The notes under the pieces are model-generated. The model worked only from the letters and a program-made list of their open reading frames with translations, did no database searches and was not told the DNA's origin. Shown here one piece after another: positions 11,381 to 25,460 of a DNA stretch of 64,000 bases; the stretch's first letter is position 1; each line of letters starts with the position of its first letter. The stretch is from Blastomyces gilchristii SLH14081 (taxonomy: Eukaryota > Ascomycota > Eurotiomycetes > Onygenales > Ajellomycetaceae). Position numbers and translations under genes: made by a program. The stretch lies in NCBI RefSeq assembly GCF_000003855.2, contig NW_003101666.1:971129-1035128 (forward strand), written 5' to 3'.

Positions 11381-12250
11381 AAGAAGTTAAAGAAGAGAAG
11401 AAACTGAGAAGATATCTTCTTAAAGTTAACTTCTCTTCTGACAAATATATCTGTGAAAGATAAAGAAGAGAAAGAAATAAAGAATTGATAATTCTCATAT
11501 CTCTGAGTTCATGTTACAATTATAATATATACTCTGAATGAGAAAATATCAGTGAGATGTCTATTTGACTCTGAGATAGATATTAACTTCATATTCTATT
11601 TCTTTTCTTTAATAAAGAGTTGAAAGAAGATAGACTTATCAGATCATATAAAATTTACTGATAAAATGAAATATCATCATTTTAGCATAATTCAAGTGAA
11701 GTGTGTAATCACAGACTTAGAAGAAATCTTTAAGAAGAGCAGTCTGCTTCTTTATACAGTCAATATTATAGATAAGAATATTATTCTAGATCTTCTATAA
11801 TTGAGAGAAAACAATTCTCTTATTAACTGAGTCACTCAGATGTGATGATATCATCTCACTAATAAAGAGATAATAATAGAGAAATCTGAAGAGTTTCATT
11901 GAAAGAATCTTGAGAAAAAGATAGAGTCAATATACTATATAACAGATAACTGAGACTTAAGAACAAGTGAAAAAGTCATCACTCTTACTGTAAGATTAGC
12001 AGCAGTATCTGTCATTAAAGACAGATATAGATAATATCTCTTTACAGATTATAAGAATATCTTTTTAAAAAGAAAAGTAGTGAAGTTTTCTGATATCAAG
12101 ATATAATATAAGATTCATCTTAAAGATAATGTAACAGTGCTGTACAGATCTCTTTACAACTTGTCTGTAAAGAAATTGAATATTCTGTACAAATATCTTG
12201 AAAAAGCATAATCAAAGAACTGAATACACTTATCAAAGAGTTCAGCAGAG

Positions 12251-12616
12251 ATGTCTATACTCTTTATACTTAAGAAAAACAGTAGACTATATCTATGCAT
12301 AGACTACAGAGATCTTAATAAGATGACAGTTAAGAATCACTATTCATTATTATTAATTAATAAGATGATTGATCAATTATCTGAAGCAAAGATATTCATA
12401 AAGATTGATATACAGAATATCTATCATAGAATCAGAGTTAATAAAGACAATATTTAAAAAACAGCTTTTTATATCAAGTACAGTAATTTTGAATATCTTG
12501 TTTTATCTTTTAATCTTTATAATGCTTCAGTCATCTTTCAGATCTATATAAATAAGATACTGTGAGATCTTGTTAATATCTTCTGTATAGTATATCTGAA
12601 CAACATTCTAATCTTC
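12251..12616 (+). pseudogene. Reverse-transcriptase remnant of element B
   Basis: A 68-codon open stretch with LYLCIDYRDLNKMTVKNHYS and then IKIDIQNIYHRIRV, typical of Gypsy RT blocks (usually LRLCVDYRGLNK and TKLDLRGAYHRIRI). Downstream the catalytic box reads YLNNILIF at 12593-12616, with both Asp codons changed to Asn. Stops break the frame. Confidence 0.88.
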
Positions 12617-14211
12617 TTAAAAATAGAGAAAGAATATGATACTCATATTCAAGAAGTGTTAAGTTACTTGAGACAGTATTAACTCTATACAAACACTGAA
12701 AAATGCTCATTCTATATATAGAAGATTGATTTCTTAGATTATATTATTAAGATGAACAGCATTTCAATGAACAGAAGCTGAGTCTTTATTATTAAGAACT
12801 GACTAATGCTGCAGACATACTGTGAGATACAGATGTTTTTAAAATTTGTAAATTTCTACAGATGATTCATCTATATATATTTATAGATTACTGTTCTTCT
12901 TACAGATCTGTTAAAGAGAAGTGTGAAAGATAGAAAAACAGAACTGTTTACTCTCACTCAAGACACTGTATAGATATTTATAGAATTGAAACAAGCTTTT
13001 ATAAATATTATAATACTGAATCACTTTAATTTCAACTTACTCAGTCAGTGTGAGACTGATACATGCAGAAATAAAGTCTGTGAAATCTTTTCACAGTTGA
13101 TATCAGAGATCTTTCAACATTGAAAGAATCAGAGAATAATTATCTCTAAGAATACAGATAATGAAATGTCTGTGAGAGAAGACTTTTTTACAGAGTCTAT
13201 AAGACACTGTGAATAAAGATCAGTGATCTTCTTCTTCAAGAAATTATCACTCACATAGAGAAGATATAATACTTATAATTAAGAGATATTAGTAATTGTT
13301 GAATTCTTTAAAATCTAATGATATTATCTTCAGAGTAGTAAGTACTCAGTGCAAGTTCTGATTATATAAATCTGTGTTACTTCTTGATAACAAAGAGCTT
13401 GATAGAATATCAAGTCAGATAAGTGAAGCTGTTTTTAAAGTATAATTTCTATATCTGATATTATTCAGATCAGCTTAACTCTGCTGATATACTATCTAAG
13501 TAGTCTGATTATAATATTATTAATGCAGAGAAGAATTCTATAAAAGAATCTCTATCATCACTGTAGAAGAAGCTGGCTGCAGAGAATTGAGATTCTCTAA
13601 AGCTTAGAAATAGTGCTGATAAGACAGCTGTATAACTCAGTATAGAAGATGAAAGAAAACTCAGATCTCTGCAGAGAACTGACACTGAAAATCATAAGCT
13701 TCTCATATTATATCTTACAATTATTGAATTGATAAAGAATAAAACAGTCTACAATTATTTAACTTAACTACTTTTAAAATTTATTAATAAATTACAGAAG
13801 AGAGACATCTCTACTATAGCTTAAATTTAGAAGTTAAAGAAGAAAGGATTCAGTTTAAACTTAAAAGAGACAGACTCTGAGTGAGACAGTATTACTAAGA
13901 AATTAAGTTACTGATAACTAGAAGAATATAAACTTCTACTACTGAATAATTCAGTCTTTATTTCTTATAGCAGAGCAGTGTATCAGAAGTTATTAAGAAT
14001 TTATTATAATAATCTTTATACAGAGCACTTCAGATTAGAGAAGACTGAGAAGCTTTTAAAATATAAATATATTTAAGACAAGCTTCAGACAGATATTAAA
14101 GAGTATATTAAGACTTATAATATCTGTAAAAGAATAAAGATTCTGCAGTATAAGTAATATAGTGAGTTAGTATTACTACCTGTTTCAAAGAGTTTATAAT
14201 AGAATCTATTA

Positions 14212-14436
14212 ATGAATTTCATAGTTAATCTACTGAAGTTAATAAGAGTCAAAGAATATAACTTAATTTTAGTCATTATTAATTATTTTATAAAGATAAT
14301 CAAATATATCTCTACTTATAAAAAGATTAAAGCCTCTGAATTAACTGATATATTTTTAGATATTATTATTTATAATCATGATACTCTGAAATCACTAATA
14401 ACAGATCAAGAATCTCTTTTCATTAGTAAATACTAA
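14212..14436 (+). pseudogene. Integrase core remnant of element B
   Basis: A 74-codon open stretch with VIINYFIKIIKYI (usually VVVDRFTKMAHFI; catalytic Asp now Asn) and LITDQESLFISKY (second Asp kept). Further on, around 15050, VFHIFYL marks the C-terminal module. Not functional. Confidence 0.85.
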
Positions 14437-17161
14437 TCAGCTTTTTACTATTATCTTATAATAAGATATCTTCTCAGTACTGTATTTCATCTGCAGACAG
14501 ATGATCAGACTGAATATCAGAATCAGATATTAAAATAGCATTTTCAAGTATTCTATTCATATTATTAGAATGATTGACTTAAACATCTTCTAACTACTGA
14601 ATTTATATATAATAATGTAAAGAATATAATCTTAAAGATATTTTCTTTCTATACTTATTATAAATATAATTCTTTATTACTTAGTGATATTGTGAATAAT
14701 ATTTCAAAGAAAGAAATAAACAGTCAGAATATTAAACAGATACAGAGAATAAAGTATCTCTCAGTATTAAAAGTAAAAGTGAGATTGAAACTTTTAAATA
14801 AAATTTATAAGAAAATGATAAAAAGTATTTACTATGTTCAGAAGCAGTAAATAAAATACTATAATTAAAAACATCTTTTAATGAAGTTCTTAATAGAGAA
14901 TCAAGTACTACTTTCAGCAAAGAATATCAAGATAATAAGACTGTATAAGAAGCTTAGTAAGTAGTAACTAGAATCTTTCTCAGTAATAAAAGTAATAAGT
15001 AAGCAGATATATAAGTTAAAATTACTTATAGAATTGAAATTAATTCATTCTGTTTTTCATATTTTCTATTTAAAGCTCTATAAATAATATCTCAGAACAG
15101 AGTCATCTTAATTAAATAATATTCAGATTAAGAGTAATATTAAATATCTTATGAAGAAAATATTGAATAAGTGAACATATTATAATAAGCTTTAATATCT
15201 TATTAAATGAGAAGATTATTCATTATTAGAGAATTCATAAAAATTGCTTAAATATTTGAAAAATGCTGAGAAAGAGATTGTAAGCTATAAGATGACTAGT
15301 AGAGATTATCTCATTATATATCAGAGATATTGAGTAAGAAATACTGCTTAAGACTTTTTATTTTTTCTCAAAGAGTTTTTTTAGATATAATTTTATAATA
15401 ATAAGCTGATATTTTATAAGCTCTGTAAGACTCTTCTTCTATTTTCTCTTAAAGAGTTTTTTAGAAGTTTAATAAAATTACATAAGTGTAAAATTCCTGA
15501 AGTGATTAGAGAAAAGAAATATTTAAAATTAATAAAAAGATTAATATTATTAATTCACAGACTGCTGCTATTTTAATAGAGTTACAGCTTACTGAAAAAG
15601 TAAAAAGAAGAAATCTCAGAGTCTACTTATTAATAATTACATTCTTATTAAACTCATTCTTTACTATTAAAGTCTCTGATATTAGCATCTTTATCTACTG
15701 AGAAGTTAATACTGTGATACTGCAGAGAAGTATACTACAGAAGAGTATATATACTATAAAAGAGTATAAGAGATACTGAAATTATTAACTTATTAACTTA
15801 TAAAGTATCTTAGTTATCTACTTTAACTGAAGTGAGATTCTCTTTAATCAGTGATTAATCTCTATATCACTTTTAATAGCAGTACTGACTGATTTCTTCT
15901 TAGAGTTAGTTATTTTAAGATATTTTTTCATCTCAGAGACTCATACTTTTATCTTCTTTTATAAATAAGTAAGAAGAATCTTCTCAGTCTTAATAGAATC
16001 TATTAATACTTAAAGCTCTAAGACTCTTACTCTGTACTGCTTAGATATCTGAGCTTCTTATCAGAGCTGATATAATATCTTCTTATAGAGTAGATAATAC
16101 TTACAGAGAGATAGAAGTTATTATTACAGATATAACAGAAATAACAGAAGTGAGAGAAGAAACAGATATATAAGATCTCTCTCTTCTTCAGCTGTTTAAT
16201 ACAGTGCAGATAAGTAACAGTACTGATTAAAGACTGTATCAAAGTCTTCTCACAGAGAGAAGACAAAGAAACTGTGAGACTCTGTAAACTTAACTTAGTA
16301 GTATTCTGAGCAGAGCTTAAGTATGCTATAAGAGAGAAACTATAGATTGAGTTTCTCAGAGTTACTATCTTCAGAATCAAGCTCTCTCTAAGTTTCTCTT
16401 CAAATAATTACACAGAGTTATACATTACTGTATTAACTGAAGAGAGAAACAGTGTTATAATAGTAATAAAAAGAGTAAAGAAAGAATCAGATATAAATAA
16501 ACTGATCAGTAGAAGAAATAATACTTCACTATAAGATATGATAACTACTGTTACAGCTGTAAGAGAAGTAGAAGAAGAAGAAGAAGAAGATATAATAATA
16601 AGAGCAGTGCTTTTATAATTCATTGACACTGTTATCTTCATCTTCAACTGAGCTTTCTTAACAGCTACAGAGACTGCAGTTATATTATGAAGATATTTAT
16701 TTACTAAAAAATATCAGAATAAACTCTTTATTATTCTTTAAGAATCATACTCTTATACACTCACTATTATAATTGAGAAAAGAGAAAGAAAAATATATTA
16801 TAAAAGAGAGAGATTTTTTCAAAAAATTCTATTACTACTGTTAACTTTATCTCTAAAATATATTACTTTTACAGAGAATTTTATATATAGAACAGAATAT
16901 AATAAGAGATCTGTAAGTCACTTATTAACTATATTTTTTACATCTTAAATTAATATATAAGAAACTCACTTATCATATATTTAATTTAAATAAAGATAAA
17001 AAAAGAAAGATTTACACAGTTAGTAGAAAAACTCATCTATTTCTTTATATTATATACAGTATATACACTGTCAATCAGTTAGTAACTGTTGTTATATAAT
17101 AAAGATAACTTTTAATTCAGTAATCTTGAGAGCATTAGAACTATACTTTTAAAGAGAAGAG

Positions 17162-17697
17162 TATTATTATATCTCTGACTATATTAAGATCTTACTGTGA
17201 TTTCATACAGTTTATTACTTTTATATAGATAATTTTATTCTATCTAAACTAGTTTTTAATCACTCTATAATATTATTTAAATATATTATAAAAAGATCTG
17301 ATTAATAAATATAAGAACTCTGCTTCTATATAAGATCAGCAGATTACTCTTTCTTAATAGTGAGATACTGTTAAGATATCACTTCAGCTATTCTTACTTA
17401 TAGAATGAGAGAAGAGTATCTGCTCATTATCTATATAGAATAGTTAGATACTAACTTCTAATTAAAGAAGTCAGTGATTCATTTTTCTTCTACTGAAATA
17501 TATATAAGAGTTACTGCATTTCTCATACAATCTTCTTAGTATACTAAGTATCATATCTGTGATATCCTCATAATAACCCTGTAGTCTATGAGCTCATTAT
17601 TCAAGCAAGATAGTCAAGCCCACTCATACAGCTTCTCAAACAACTATCTCTACATGACACCGCTGACTAGCCACCGCTTCGGTTCCGTCACATTACA
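17162..17697 (+). repeat. Right LTR of element B
   Basis: 536 bp partner of the left LTR. Here the first ~400 bp are mutated and the last ~130 bp keep C-rich sequence and CpG (ACACCGCTGACTAGCC, GCTTCGGTTCCG), a mirror image of the left LTR. Confidence 0.88.
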
Positions 17698-18946
17698 ATA
17701 AACAGCAAAGCAAGCATAAGTAAGCATTTTGTAGACTACTGAGGCAACCTCAACACCCTCTCTTGAACCAGCTATCACAGAGTACAGTACTTCTCTCAGT
17801 GGCTTCTCTCAGTGACTTCTTTTAATGGCTTCTCTCAGTGAACTCAGTTCTAGAGCTCATTCTTTCAAGGGCTCACTTCTAGGACACACTTCTAGAATGT
17901 CTCTTGACACTGTTTAAATGTCCAGGGTATTTGTTTGGGATTTTTTTAAGTTCATTCTGAGATTGAACTCATGCATGTTGACCACAGCGGGGCTCACGCT
18001 AAACAGTCTCATAACCTGTAGGCTACTGGGGCAAAAGAGCTCAGTCACCACCAGCGCACTGCTGGTAGAAGGGCCGATCAACCCGGGACCCCCAACACAT
18101 TTGATGCTTGTAATTAATTAGAATGGAATGAGATATTTCTCCTTGCAGACAAACTTCCATATAAATTTCTATGATGAGTGTCTAGAATTAGGTAATTATA
18201 GTAGAAAAACATGAAAAAAGCCATTTTACTCAAATGTCACTCACTATAGGCTGCCGTAATTAGCGCATTCACGATGCATCAGTGGCGATGCACGTAGCCA
18301 TGCCTCTAGCGTTGTTCATGGTGGATTGGCGGCGCTTATCGGCCCGGTGTTAAGCAACTAGCGCTTAGGGCTAGAGCCTCCTAACGTGTCCCGCACAACG
18401 ACGAGGCCTCCAACATGTTAGAACATGCTAAAAGGGAGACAGCTTCAACCATTGCTTGCTTCATCTTCTAATCGACAAAGCTAACTAACTATCTTGGATT
18501 TGTTAAAACCACTGATGGTTTGTTAAGTTCCACTCTCTTGTTAGCTTCATTCATTCGCTTTACTCTATTCAGTCTATTTGCCACTATTTGAAATCTCTGT
18601 AGGCTCCCGCTAACTACCCCACCATCGATAGCGACAGCATTATTGCTAAAGCCATCCTCTATCAAAGCGACCACAGACCTGGATCGTGGGAGAATATAAA
18701 TACAGAGAAAAGGAATATTCGCACCTACTCTGTGGAGTCGACCTTCGCTTCACTGCTCTAAATTTTATTTTAGTTGCCTCTGCACCCAACAGCAGAGGGC
18801 CCTAGTCCTGCCCAATATACCCCAGTGGTCACTTTGGCTTACAGACCTAGACGTCTCCTCTTTTAAGCAGCATACGATAACCAATGATCCAAGCCCGTTC
18901 TTATACTATCTCACGAGGCCCTACTTACGGCTAGCAGTTTTTGAAC
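17698..18946. other. AT-block border and upstream region of the helicase gene
   Basis: Base composition changes abruptly to balanced DNA within about 100 bases of the element B end. A short tandem repeat lies at 17790-17841. No convincing gene is seen. The last several hundred bases are the presumed promoter and 5' UTR of the helicase. Confidence 0.5.
17790..17841 (+). repeat. 13-bp tandem repeat x 4
   Basis: Four consecutive 13-mers of the type CTTCTCTCAGTGR. The third unit is CTTCTTTTAATGG. Confidence 0.85.
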
Positions 18947-21900
18947 ATGGGGAAGACACAGGCCCTTCTAAATTGGTAAGCATTCTACACACGACCACGA
19001 AGTTTCGGATGTATTCTAATATATACCTTCAGGTATGCGAGTCTGAAGTCTCGAAATGTCGACCTGGTAGGAGACTATGCAGGCGACGAACTGTTTTTCA
19101 TCGAAGGTGACTCACTGCTCGCCCACACTTTCGCGGACGAGAAACTGGATTTGAACCCTGGCTTCCAGCTGTTGCATGCTACATACATGATAGAGAATTT
19201 CCTGCGAGGATTGCACCAGCGGAAATGTACTTTCCATATCGTCTTTTTTGAGGAACATGCAAAACTATGCATTCCACCTAATATGCCAGATGACCTTCAT
19301 CCCAGGTGTCTCCTAGCCCGGGAAGCTATGATCCAACACTTGCAGAGCAATGTTGGCACACAAGCTCCGCCTATTGAGATTAAAGTCTTTGACTCCTATG
19401 AAGCCAACGATTTTAAGAGCTACCTGGCCGCTTCTGGAGCGTACTTCATCATGTGTCATGATGGTGCCTTTGCCAATATTGATTCGAGAGATGATTCTGT
19501 GGCCAGCTCCGACGATGAGGATGGCTTCTCTGATGGAAATTCAGGAATGTCTGATGACAACGATGACCAGGATAGCTACTACACTTCCGATGAAGATATG
19601 TCGGTGGTTTCAAGCGATGGTACCCGTCATGCGATCGGTTTTCGATCTATGATAAATTGGTTCATTTGCCTTGGCTACAATGTTGGCCTCCTTAATAGCT
19701 TGGAATGCCGGGATACCAAGGTACAGTAACTTTTCTCTTCCACTCTTACTGATAATTTGCGGATCAGAGAACTGACATATAACGACGGACAGGTAATGGC
19801 GATGATTATGGAAGGCACTGCAAAAGGTGCTCTAGAGGTGTCCCTACATACCTTCATTACTAATAAGAATCAAACCAATAGTCCTGACATGGAGCATGTT
19901 GACGACGAAGAGTCTGATTCAGGATCAGAGCCTGACTCTGACAGCTTAGACGATACTGATACTAACGAGATAACCACCAAGGAATTTACGAAATTGGATT
20001 TAAATGCGAGTAGCTTCCTTGAAGCCAATGCAGCAAGTAACCCACAGGATTTGAAATTCTTACAAGAATTTCGGGATACCTTGACGACCTCCGCTTGTCA
20101 AGATCTAACCCAAAGCGACCTCGCCGTCGTCATGACGCTGAGCCTCATGTACAAAAGCGGCGCCCCGGATGGAAATAGTGCCACGGAATCAGAAGCAATG
20201 CTTTTACATACTGCCATTATACATGAGTGTCGTCTTTCTGATCGTGCCGTCAACCCAAAACCAAATAGCGGTGAAGATTTCTTCACAGCCTTTATTAGAT
20301 CGGCCTATCTAGTGCTTAAATCTGATTCTTGGAAAGCAATTGTGGAAGATAGCTCATTGTATTGCGATTTGGCTGATCTGCTTGACGGCAGGATATTTTT
20401 CCATCTTTTGAGTGGAGGTATCTCTCAAGATATTTCCAAATCATCGGTTATTTCAAAGTTTGAGTCTCTCACGGCCTGGGTGGAGCAACTCTGTGGCATG
20501 CGCATTACGTCTGGATTATTAAACTCAGGTAATTTGAATCTTATCCACCTCTCTCCCCTTTACGGGTTTGGCATTGATGAACAGAAAATAAAGCACAATC
20601 AGATAAACCGAAGAAACCCAAGAACACCAAAGCAGCGGCCATTGGAAAAGAAATTTCCAGACCTGTACTCCCTTTCAGGCATCCTGTCTTCGATGCCCAT
20701 CTGGGACCTGTCAGGCTTACAATAGACAAGTCCCATACACAAGGTATCACAAAAAAGACTTCCCGGATTTTCCAAGAGCTCAGCCATTGGCATAACCACC
20801 GTCGCCCACTTGGAGTCAAAATTACTGGCCCGAAAATGACAGAGAAGCAAGCATTCTTTGCTAACCGCCGCAATCAATTCTTCATGGCCGAGATGGCCGA
20901 TTATGCGGCAAGCTTAACAAATGCGACAGGTGGCATACTAAAACCGGAGACAGTTTTCGTACAGTCTGGGAAAGATGAAAAACAGAAGAAGCCAGCAGCA
21001 TCAAAGCCCACTATCGCTCCTCGTCCTAAGGTCAATGAGAAAAAGGGCCCGGCGAAGTCGAGCGGCAAAAGGAATCCCACGAAGGATCTCGCTACCGCCG
21101 CGAATGAGAAAAAGAAAAGGGAAATGATTGACAAGCAGCTACAGGCATGGGCCAAGGTGAAAGCCACTTTCGATAAGGAATCCGATTTGGCAATCCGGTT
21201 CACGAACGTCAAGAAATACTTGGCTGAACGTCCAAGTGACAGCCGCGTCACTCTAGAAGCTGAGGTTTCGACTTACATGCTGAGCATTTTGGTTCAGCTA
21301 TGGATAAACAGATGCACCGCCGGTGAACGAGACAGGTCCCTCCACATTGCCGCATTTATTTGGGATATGGTTTGTCGGATTGCCAAGATCAAAGAAGGGG
21401 TCACCCCTGAGATTGCGGCATACGTTAAAGAAGCCGTCAAAGCCCTTCGGTTGCCAGATATAGATCTCGGCGTCCAACCCAGCCGGAAGTCGTCTCAGGC
21501 AACAGCAGAGTTTTCTCTGCTAGAGTCTGCTAAAAAAGGGACTCTGGATATCGGGTTGTCTCCAACGGAATTCCAACTTAGCCATGCTGCTCCTTTCTTT
21601 GATCGAAACATGGATTCCGCTCCTGATTCTCGTGTCCGTGATTTTGAGCCCGATGCGTGGCAGCGACAGGTGCTGGACGAGATTGACGGGAATAGAAGTT
21701 TGTTTGTGGTTGCACCCACTTCCGCTGGAAAAACATTTATTTCGTAAGTATATTTCCATCCAAGATGTTTGCTCCTGGTACATCTTTATGTCCGGTGTTC
21801 GCAGTATTAACACCATGTTACAGTTTCTACGCGATGAAGAGAATTCTTGAAGATGATGACAACAGCGTCTTGGTATACGTCGCTCCAACGAAGGCCCTTG

Positions 21901-24900
21901 TTAATCAAGTCGCTGCCGAAATTCAAGCTCGGTTTTCGAAATCATTTAAACACGGCGGAAAGTCTGTATGGGGCATACACACCCGCGACTACCGCATCAA
22001 CAACCCTACCGGCTGCCAGGTTCTAGTCACCGTTCCGCATATTCTACAGATCATGCTCCTTGCGCCAGCAAATGCCAGCTCATGGTCATCCCGAGTCAAG
22101 AGGATAATTTTCGACGAAATTCACTGCATCGGTCAAGTGGAAGAAGGTGTTGTATGGGAACAATTGCTGCTCCTTGCACCCTGCCCGATTATCGCTCTGT
22201 CTGCCACGGTCGGGAACCCGCAAGCATTCAGCAACTGGCTAAACATGACCCAGAAGGCGAATGGCATTGATCTCACGATGATTGAGCATCGGCATCGTTA
22301 CTCTGATCTGAGGAAATACGTTTACAAACCGCCGAAAAAATTCCATTTCAATGGTTTACCAGACTCTGTACCGTTCGCCCCCACAAGCCTAGACAATGCA
22401 TTCGGTATGGCATTTATGCACCCGGTAGCGTGCATAGTGGACCGTTTGAGAGGAATGCCAGAAGACCTGACTTTGGAAGCACGCGATTGCTGGTTGTTGT
22501 GGAATGCGATGAAGAAATACCAAACAGCAGACTTTCCTGTGCCTAAATCGCTTGACCCTGCTGTTGCCCTACCAGATATCATTCGCAAGGTTGACATAGT
22601 CAATTGGGAAGCAGAACTCAAACCGCTCTTGAAGAGTTGGATCGCGGATCCAAAATCACCCTTTGACTTGGTTCTGAAAGAGCTTGAATCTCCCGTGAGA
22701 AGTGCCCAACGGCCTGATATTCAGATCTCGTCTCGCAAGCCAAGAGAAGCTGAAAGCTCACCAACTGAGATACGTTACAACTACTTGGAGACAACACTTC
22801 CTCTCATCTGCTCACTACAGGAGCAAGGCGGTCTTCCAGCGCTGTTCTTCAATTATGATAGAAGCGGCTGCGAGGCGATTTGTGAGAAGGTACTAACAGA
22901 GCTTGAGGCAGCGGAAGAAAAATGGAAAGAATTGAACCCAGTTTGGAAAGCTAAAGTCGCTGCGTGGGAGGCCTGGAAAACTGCCAAAGAGAAGCAGGCC
23001 AAGAAAGCCGGCCCGGCTGATGCGAAGAAAGGCAAGAAGGGCAATGACCAGATGACTCGAGAAGAGCGCATGCGGGACACGGCAACGGCGGAACCCAGCG
23101 CTTTTGAATCCTTTGAACCTGATGCGCCATTGGATGGATTCCATCTCGCGGACGTCAAGAAGCTCACTCCCTCTGAATTTGAGGAACATGCTAAAGAGCT
23201 GAGGAGACGCTATGTCCCAGAACGGCTGATTACAGCCTTGCGACGTGGCATCGGTGTTCATCACGCTGGTATGAACCGTAAATATCGTCAACTATGTGAG
23301 ATACTCTTCCGAAAGGGGTATCTGCGGGTTGTGATAGCCACTGGCACCCTCGCACTTGGTATAAACATGCCTTGCAAGACTGTTGTCTTCTCCGGCGACT
23401 CTATCTTCCTCACCGCCCTTAACTTCCGCCAGGCTGCTGGTCGTGCTGGTCGTCGAGGCTTTGATGTGCTTGGAAATGTTGTCTTTCAGGCACTTCCCTA
23501 TTCCAAGATCTGCCGGCTGCTCAGTTCAAGACTCCCTGGTCTCCACGGCCATTTCCCCATCACGACTAGTCTGGTTCTCCGCCTCTTCACATTGCTATAT
23601 GAATCGAAGCAGGCACCTAACGCGGTAAAGATGATCAACTCCTTGCTATCGTGCCCGCACATTTACCTCGGTGGAGGGGAGGCGCGAGACTCTGTATTGC
23701 ATCACCTACGATTCTCAATCGAGTTCTTACGGCGCAATCACCTTCTAGGTCCAGATGGCGCCCCTCTAAACTTCGCAGGATGCGTCTCTCATCTTTATTT
23801 CGTGGAAAACTCCAGTTTCGCCTTCCACTCCTTGCTGAAGGACGGTTACTTCCATAATTTATGCAGAGATCTGGACACCTCGCGTAAACAGAAAATCCTT
23901 ACGCTGATGCTTATTATGTCCCATCTTTTTGGCCGCCGACATCTTCGGCCCTCTGTACTGGAACATCAGCAAAATGCTGTTAAAAAATCGACTTCGATTA
24001 TTGTCCTTCCGCCCTTGCCTAAGAGAGCAGCCACGGTGCTACGTCGCAATAATAAGGAAATACTTAAGATATACAGCACCTACGTCAAAACGTTCGTGGA
24101 CCAGCACATTACGGAGCCCGACCATAAGCTACCTTTGACTGGGATGAAGTGTGGCGGAGACGCTGCGGTTGAGCTGGGCAAAGGTACTCCTCCGTCACCT
24201 GCAAAGTATACATCAGCATTTTACGCTCTATCAGGACATCACGATGAGTGGAGTGACATATCCGACCTCTGTCAAAAAGTGCGTGGCGGCGTCTGGCTCG
24301 AGAAAGCTGTTGTTCCGTACTTGGGGCTCCCCGAAGAAGACAACTTACCCCTTAACGCGTACCTATACGACTTCTTCAAGCACGGCAACATTGACGCTAT
24401 CGAGCGGGACAATGACGTTCGCAAGGGCGACATCTGGTTCCTGTTGAACGACTTCTCCATGGTCCTTGCAACGATCGTGACTAGCCTTGAAAACTTCCTC
24501 AAACTTACGCCGGGGACGGATGCGGATGCGATTGATGTCATGGGTAGTGGTGAGATGTATGAAGGGGAGGTAGATGTCGGAGCTATGCAAGATGGTGGGC
24601 TTGATGGCATGGGAGAACTTGGGGACGTGGGCGTGGGCGTGTTGAATCGGCCGATAGTACCAACGACCGCTGCTTCCACTCCGGCCCCAACTACTGCCAG
24701 TAAACCGCGCAGGAAGAAGGTCGTGGACAGCTGGGAAGATGAGGATGTGGAGGACAATGGTGACAATGATGGTAACGATGGTGCCTCCAAAGGGGGCGAA
24801 TTTGGGGATGAGGATCCCGCGGCTCCGTGGGATGGGAAGGATCGTGGTGGGATCTTCAATGTGCTGAAGGGATTCAAGCTGTTGCGGGAGGAGTTCGATA

Positions 24901-24926
24901 TGAAATTCAGGGAGATGTGGGCATAG
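18947..24926 (+). CDS. DDX60-like SKI2-family DExH-box RNA helicase
   Basis: Predicted large cytoplasmic ATP-dependent RNA helicase of the Ski2/DDX60 type; its role in fungi is not established. Five exons (18947-18975, 19033-19725, 19768-20528, 20585-21743, 21824-24926) join in phase to 1914 residues. The tiny first exon, MGKTQALLNW, flows into YASLKSRNVDLVGDYAG, which supports this start. The N-terminal third carries DDX60-like conserved sequence and two acidic low-complexity patches. Helicase motifs are complete: motif I APTSAGKT spanning the end of exon 4, motif II DEIH in IIFDEIHCIGQ, motif III ALSATVGN, a RRGIGVHHAGMN block, and motif VI QAAGRAGRRG. A Lys-rich linker (around 22920-23060) splits the two RecA domains. 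An acidic tail with DSWEDEDVEDN precedes the C-terminus. The gene appears intact. Confidence 0.9.
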
Positions 24927-25460
24927 TGTGTGCGTTGCCCGTTCGAGAACTTGATATAGTTTTTATTGTGCTTCCTGTGTATTGTTTGAGTCTTTTATTT
25001 TGTTTTTCTAGATGGGATAAATCTTCGAAAGAGCTGGGGCTACTTCTGTAACCGCCTACTACCTAGAATTGGTTTTGCTTGAAATTTGATACCACAATTC
25101 GAGGTACGGGGATCTCTAGACTATACAGGACTTTTCATGTTTTTGCTTGTCTGAAAAGATTTTGTCGGTCTAATTTATTTAAATACTAAAAAAGAAATGA
25201 GATAGTCTGCCAGTGCTAGCAGTATTCGATCTCTACTTGTTCATGGACATTTAGCCTTCATGCCATTGACCATAACTTGAGGGGGATGGAAATGTTGTTG
25301 GCATCTTTCGACGCGATGTGATGTGATGATGTGATACCGACGGGCGTTGGGGTTTCTATCACAGCGTAATTTCATAGAAGGAAATCTCGCAATCTTTTAT
25401 AAAATGAAAATAATTCCACGCGTTTTCGTAGAGGAGGTAATAAGCATTTATTCATAGCCT
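24927..25460. other. Convergent 3' region
   Basis: Between the ends of the helicase and the minus-strand regulator. Presumed 3' UTRs and terminators; no coding signal seen. Confidence 0.5.

Larger units (their letters stand above)
9870..17697 (+). mobile_element. Ty3/Gypsy LTR retrotransposon B, RIP-degraded
   Basis: A complete but inactive 7.8-kb element. The left LTR is 9870-10402 and the right LTR 17162-17697. They are flanked by an exact 5-bp target duplication, ATAAA, at 9865-9869 and 17698-17702. A purine tract (17151-17161) precedes the right LTR. In order on the plus strand are a gag zinc knuckle, a protease-like DSEID, reverse transcriptase, integrase and a VFH-type integrase tail, all full of stops. 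Sequence is mutated toward TA-rich composition throughout, except at the outer ends of the two LTRs. Confidence 0.92.

Noticed and set aside
24272..24877. 201-codon minus-strand open frame
   Set aside because: Antisense shadow of the acidic helicase C-terminus.
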